DNA of 64,000 nt from Maylandia zebra. Lineage: Eukaryota; Chordata; Actinopteri; Cichliformes; Cichlidae. Position numbers and translations under genes: made by a program. Shown here in pieces: positions 59,501 to 64,000 of this stretch. The DNA is taken from contig NC_135185.1 in the NCBI RefSeq assembly GCF_041146795.1, forward strand, positions 30,988,529 to 31,052,528, written 5' to 3'. Within the stretch, counting starts at the first letter, position 1, and each line of letters starts with the position of its first letter. The notes beneath the pieces were generated by a model that was not told the DNA's origin, made no database searches, and saw nothing but the letters and a program-made list of their open reading frames with translations.

Positions 59501-60623
59501 TCAGATAAAGGTTCAAGTTTAAAACGCTGTTAAATACAGCCTGCCCTACACAGAATTGCAGGTAGTCAAAGACCGTGATACTCATATTTGGCAGGAACAA
59601 GAAATCCACAATTTCCATGTATTTATATTAAATGATCAAGCTAATGGCTTTGGTAATAAAATAATCACATCCGTGTCCCAGATTATAGATAGTGCAGAAC
59701 AAGATTAGAAACATTAAGGGAAAAAAAGAAAGGAGCAGCCTCTGTCTTAGAGGTTCGATGGTCAGAGGAAGAATATGTCAGCTATTGGTGGTCTGTGCCA
59801 GATGTGAGGTATAGGGTGCCTCTTGGCCTCCGAGTAAGCATATGGAATATATCGTCCATAAGGGACTACTTTGACACTGTTCTCTCTTGAGCTCATTAGT
59901 TTGTGAGGCAACCTTAGCTTTTTTCCCCCCTGCAGAAACTGCGTGATTGAGAAACGTGCCACTGTTTGTGTCTAAGTCAGCCACCATGGGAAGCCTGGTA
60001 GAGCTCGTGTCTCAAATTACACCATTCATAAAGTCATGTGAGGAGTGCTACTTAAAGAAAGAAAACGTATCTTGCGTGTAGCCAAGAGCTAAAGGAACTG
60101 CATTGCTCAAGAATAATGTGACATGTGATATCCTCACATCTGACTCAAGCATTGTTTCTCACTGAGCTCTACATAATAATGAATTGACAAAGCATGTCGA
60201 ATGGGAGGAAAAGACATATCATCCAACATAAAACACGAGGTCAGTGTCGCTGTGCATGGCTGCAAAAGCTTCTCACAACAAGTTTTAAAAGGCTAAAAAA
60301 CACTCTAAGCTTGACTACTCCAATAAAAAAAGAGTAAAATGATAAATTGGCTTTTATTTTTTTTACCTGTAGACCAAATATGAGAATAAACCAACAGTGC
60401 TTCTATTCATCTGGTGCAAAAATCAGCATTACTCTATCAAACCCAACGATGGACACTATTTAAACACTCTCTGAACGATATCACTGCTAATGGTCATTAC
60501 CCTGCTGACAGCTATGTGTTTACATTCCCCCACAAATGACTGCAGCACTGAAAAGATCATGCCCTATATAGACAAAATCCATTTGATGTTGTCTCAATCC
60601 TAAATACCACCAAGATAAAAGCA

Positions 60624-60625
<2 letters not shown>
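56540..60625. other. Non-coding stretch
   Basis: No coding exon that I can support. GTGTATAAAAGTGAGAGG near 59,214 resembles a TATA box, but there is no recognisable gene behind it. Short frames near 58,566-58,900 lack a family match. Confidence 0.45.

Positions 60626-60626
<1 letters not shown>

Positions 60627-60714
<88 letters not shown>
60627..60714. repeat. (TA)n microsatellite
   Basis: Uninterrupted TA tract of about 43 units. Isoleucine/tyrosine frames across it are artefacts. Confidence 0.97.
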
Positions 60715-60717
<3 letters not shown>

Positions 60718-63700
60718 AGAACGGAATTATAAAATTCAAAATGTGCTTGATCATGACAGCAGATCTTGCTACACAAACACATAGGTGAATCTGGTAAATG
60801 TTCCTTATGCAAACAGATTGCAAAAACAGTGAACATGCATGTCTGTGCAGCTTGTTTCAGTCAAACAGCTGAGCAGGTCAGCAGTTCCAGCGTGCTGCAG
60901 TCTTGACAGAGAGGACGATTGCAGCTGGGACTGCCGAACGTGCCAGAATGAGCTAAATCCGAGAAGCTGTGAGGTGATTTACATGAAACTATGCTACAGG
61001 ATCCACCTGTTAGCAGCACTGCATTTAGTAAGTAAATGGAGCTGCTGGCTCACTCTTCGAGTATCTCAAATTTGCATGAATTCCAAAATATTATCAGACT
61101 AAGAGGTATAAAAATGTCTGTGCTGGGTCATTGAGACTGAAGCTGCGATGTCAGCTTTAATTCTGGGTTATTTTTCTCAAGTAGAGAAAAGGCAGAGAAG
61201 TCAAGAGAGAGAAGTAACAACATTAACGACATCACACAGAAAAGTCAGAACACATTAAATATCTGGGATTAAATTGCTACGTGTAAATTAGAGGATGTTG
61301 TCAGAACAGAGGGTTTAAACTGCTGATAAATGTCATTCATTCATCTGGTAACCGCACTATTATTTTCTCTGAAGCATAAAGACATTCTCTGACACAGACT
61401 AGAGCTAAGCCCCTAGAAATGAAACGCAGCCATGAGCCATCTGTCACCCAATATGACGACTCTCCTTTCTGAGGGACACCACAGGGTAAGAGCCAGCTGG
61501 AGTTTTATCATCTCCAATTATCACAGTTTTGCTTTTGATCAGTTTGCACTAAGAGCTGTAATCACTCTGTCTGTGCTCATCAACACCATTATAAACAATT
61601 CAGCCACACAAGTTCCCTATTTTCCCTATTCTTTTCAGTAAGTGGGCAAAAAAAATCCCAAACTATTGTCCCTGACCTCTTATCATTGAGTTGCTAATAA
61701 TTTAAAGGTACGCATTAAAAGTCAAAACGACTTTCCTTACTAAACCCATCCCAACCAGTATTCAAAAATATGAAAAAATACCCAAAAAAGAAGCTTTTTA
61801 AGGCTTCATACAAAACGTTAATACACCATGCACCCCAACAGTGAAGAGAGAGAGGTTTTCACAGGTAAGTGACCAAAGTGGAACATAATTAAAATTAAGT
61901 CAAGTAAAGTCATAGTAAAGTTTCTCCATGGTAATTGCGTCACAGTTTACAGCTCCAGAAACACAAAGCAATGGCATGCAAGTGGGCATGTGGTACATAA
62001 AGCACAAAAGCCCATCCACACAAACCTATTTTGTTCTACCAGAGCTGCGTTTGTTCCCACTTCATCACAATAAAAAGACTTGATTTGCTTCTAATATATA
62101 TCTGATTTCATTGCAAAGATTAGTTTCATAGTTACATTCTCAATCTCCTAATGCTAAACAATTGGAGTATAAGCAAAATTTGACAGAGAGTAAGTTGCAT
62201 GTGCACCAGCGTCACTACAGCCGGGCTCTTCTGGGTCTAAAACAGTTGATGAATAATAACCTCAGAGGAATCTGTCCCACTGCTGCAGTAATACCGACCG
62301 GCTCATCAGCAGAACTGGAGCACTGAAGGGGGTAACCTGACCGCTTGCTGACCCGGCTCCATTTTCAGGATACTAAAATGAACCGAGCTACTCAGGCGGA
62401 ACATATGAGGTGCAAAAAAGAGGGAATCACGGAACATTATCCGCCCAATTACACAATGAGAAGAGCAACTCACTGGTAAGATCCATACTGCACATAATGT
62501 TCAGTGAGCCTGTGGATGAGCCATTGGCTGCTTCAGCCGCAATCTGACCAGTTCAACCTCCCCACCTGCAGTGATCCCAGCCTGGGACAGGCTGTCTCAA
62601 AGAGAGCCAGAGACAAAGCAGCTCATAAATATGTGAGCCAGTAAAAAGAATAGAGAAAAAACCCAGGAACATTCTGTTTCATATCCTAAGAGAAAAAAGT
62701 TACTTTTTTTATTAAACTGCAAAACAGAGCAGAGATTATTTCAAAAGACAAAATGCTGTCATGGTGAAATGTTTTGGCATCTAACGGTGAAAGAAGAGAA
62801 CATGCCAATAATTTTCATAAGAACCTCTCTAGACAAACAACAATAAGTACTTTGTACAGAGAATATACAGTATAACATAGATACAATATACACTGGGTTT
62901 TGTTAGTAAAATGCTGTAATAATCCAGTTGGTAAAAGTTGCATGATCATTACTGAAGTTCAAACAATTCTGAATGAGGAATGTCAGCTAGAACAATGTGA
63001 AAGGAGAGTGAAGCTAACCAAAACTCTGGAAAATCAATTGGAGTTCTTTGTCTTTAGGAGACTGTAAAAGATCTGGAAAAATAAACCCAGTAGCTTCCAA
63101 ATATGTTGGCTTGGATTTTCAACCTGGGAAAACATAATCACACCTACACGAGCTGAAGCTTGAGCTCTCAGTCTGTCTCCTGCTACTTTTAACCCATCAG
63201 CCAATTTGTCCAAACCTCTGGTAAGTTCTATATACGTCCGAGGAATGCCAAAATCTGTCCGTCTTTGTTAAGAACATCTTCTTTTGTTTTCTGCCTAATT
63301 ACGAAATAAAAAAGGAAAACATACTTCTGATTCTTTTTTTTAAAATAAATATTTACTCTGCCAAATTAACTTCAGCAGGATTCTCCTCACATCCCTGAGC
63401 CATCTTTAGAAAACAATCAGCAGGTGTTGTCTTGTAGTTTTCAAGCGTTTCAAGGAATTTCTCCATGTGCAAGTAATTTATTTTTCAAGGTGGATTTCTG
63501 CTCAGACTGTCTTTGGAAGGACCCCAAAGATGATATTTTAAAGCCTTCCATGTGCTGCAGAGTCAGTAAAAAGAACAAAAATGTGAAAAAAATAAAATTC
63601 TGGCAAGTAATGATTGTCATTCAGTGAGCAGTATTTCACTGAAGCTGTGGTAAAGGCAGTTCTGTTATGTGTTATACTAATGCTTTGGGTATTATCCCAG

Positions 63701-64000
63701 CACTTAAAACATGATAAATAATCTTAAGTGTATATAAAATCTTAGATTTTATATTAAAAATATATAAAATATAAAGGGGAGAAGGGGAGGGGGTGTTTCA
63801 CTGGTACAGTCCCAGTGAATAAAATGTCAGATTTTTGTATTAATAGTAATGCCGCCCATTTTCTTCATCTTTTATTCATGTTGAGATTAATTTTAATGTT
63901 TCCTGGATGACAGATAAAACCCGGTTATCTTATCTTATGATTAAAGTCATTTTTTAAAATACATGGAAATCCTTCATTTTAGATTTAAATTTAAATCCTG
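60715..64000. other. Non-coding stretch to window end
   Basis: No gene supported. One Cys-rich frame at 60,839-61,102 is treated as a finding of low weight. The rest is AT-rich, with no named repeat that I recognise. Confidence 0.45.

Overview
The window is vertebrate nuclear DNA, almost certainly from a teleost fish, probably a percomorph such as a cichlid. The evidence is GT-AG genes with short introns, (CA)n and (TA)n microsatellites, and a typical fish mix of mobile elements: Rex3/RTE, L2-like LINEs, a Penelope-like element, several Tc1/mariner types, hAT-like elements and a Ty3/gypsy element. The species cannot be named from sequence alone.

The only host genes I can support are three tandem adhesion G-protein-coupled receptor genes on the + strand: A (9,918-13,605), B (23,514-27,267) and C (37,013-40,838). 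They are of the ADGRG type, subfamily VIII. Each can be read as 17 coding exons in one continuous frame, giving 696, 683 and 707 residues. Each has a signal peptide, a glycosylated stalk, a GPS cleavage motif ([10 protein letters not shown]) and seven membrane segments. The 7TM halves are nearly identical in all three. The extracellular halves fall into two types: alpha (A) and beta (B and C). Downstream flanks also fall into two types: gamma (after A and B) and delta (after C). The order alpha-gamma, beta-gamma, beta-delta is what unequal crossing over between two older paralogues would leave. B is therefore probably a chimera with the 5' half of C's parent and the 3' half of A's parent. B also lost its normal C-tail through a 198-bp deletion.

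Layout. 1-5,450: no recognised gene. 5,455-7,445: decayed Penelope-like element with a GIY-YIG endonuclease, broken up by a Rex3 fragment and a LINE 3' end. 7,450-9,600: non-coding. 9,600-13,605: gene A. 13,606-23,500: gamma flank, a stack of transposons. 23,514-27,267: gene B. 27,268-37,000: second copy of the gamma flank. 37,013-40,838: gene C. 40,839-43,140: delta flank with an old Tc1/mariner remnant. 44,314-46,993: non-autonomous DNA element with long terminal inverted repeats and a retroposon inserted in it. 49,167-55,895: Tc1-like transposon split by a young Ty3/gypsy element (49,491-54,621). 55,985-56,529: small hAT-like element with an 8-bp target duplication. 56,540-64,000: non-coding apart from a (TA)n tract.

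The genes do not form a pathway. The window shows a receptor array being reshaped by recombination: signalling domains are kept alike while the ectodomains, stalk and tail differ. All gene models come from splice-site reading and frame continuity, with no transcript evidence. The near-identity of the two 13.5-kb units means an assembly duplication must be excluded.
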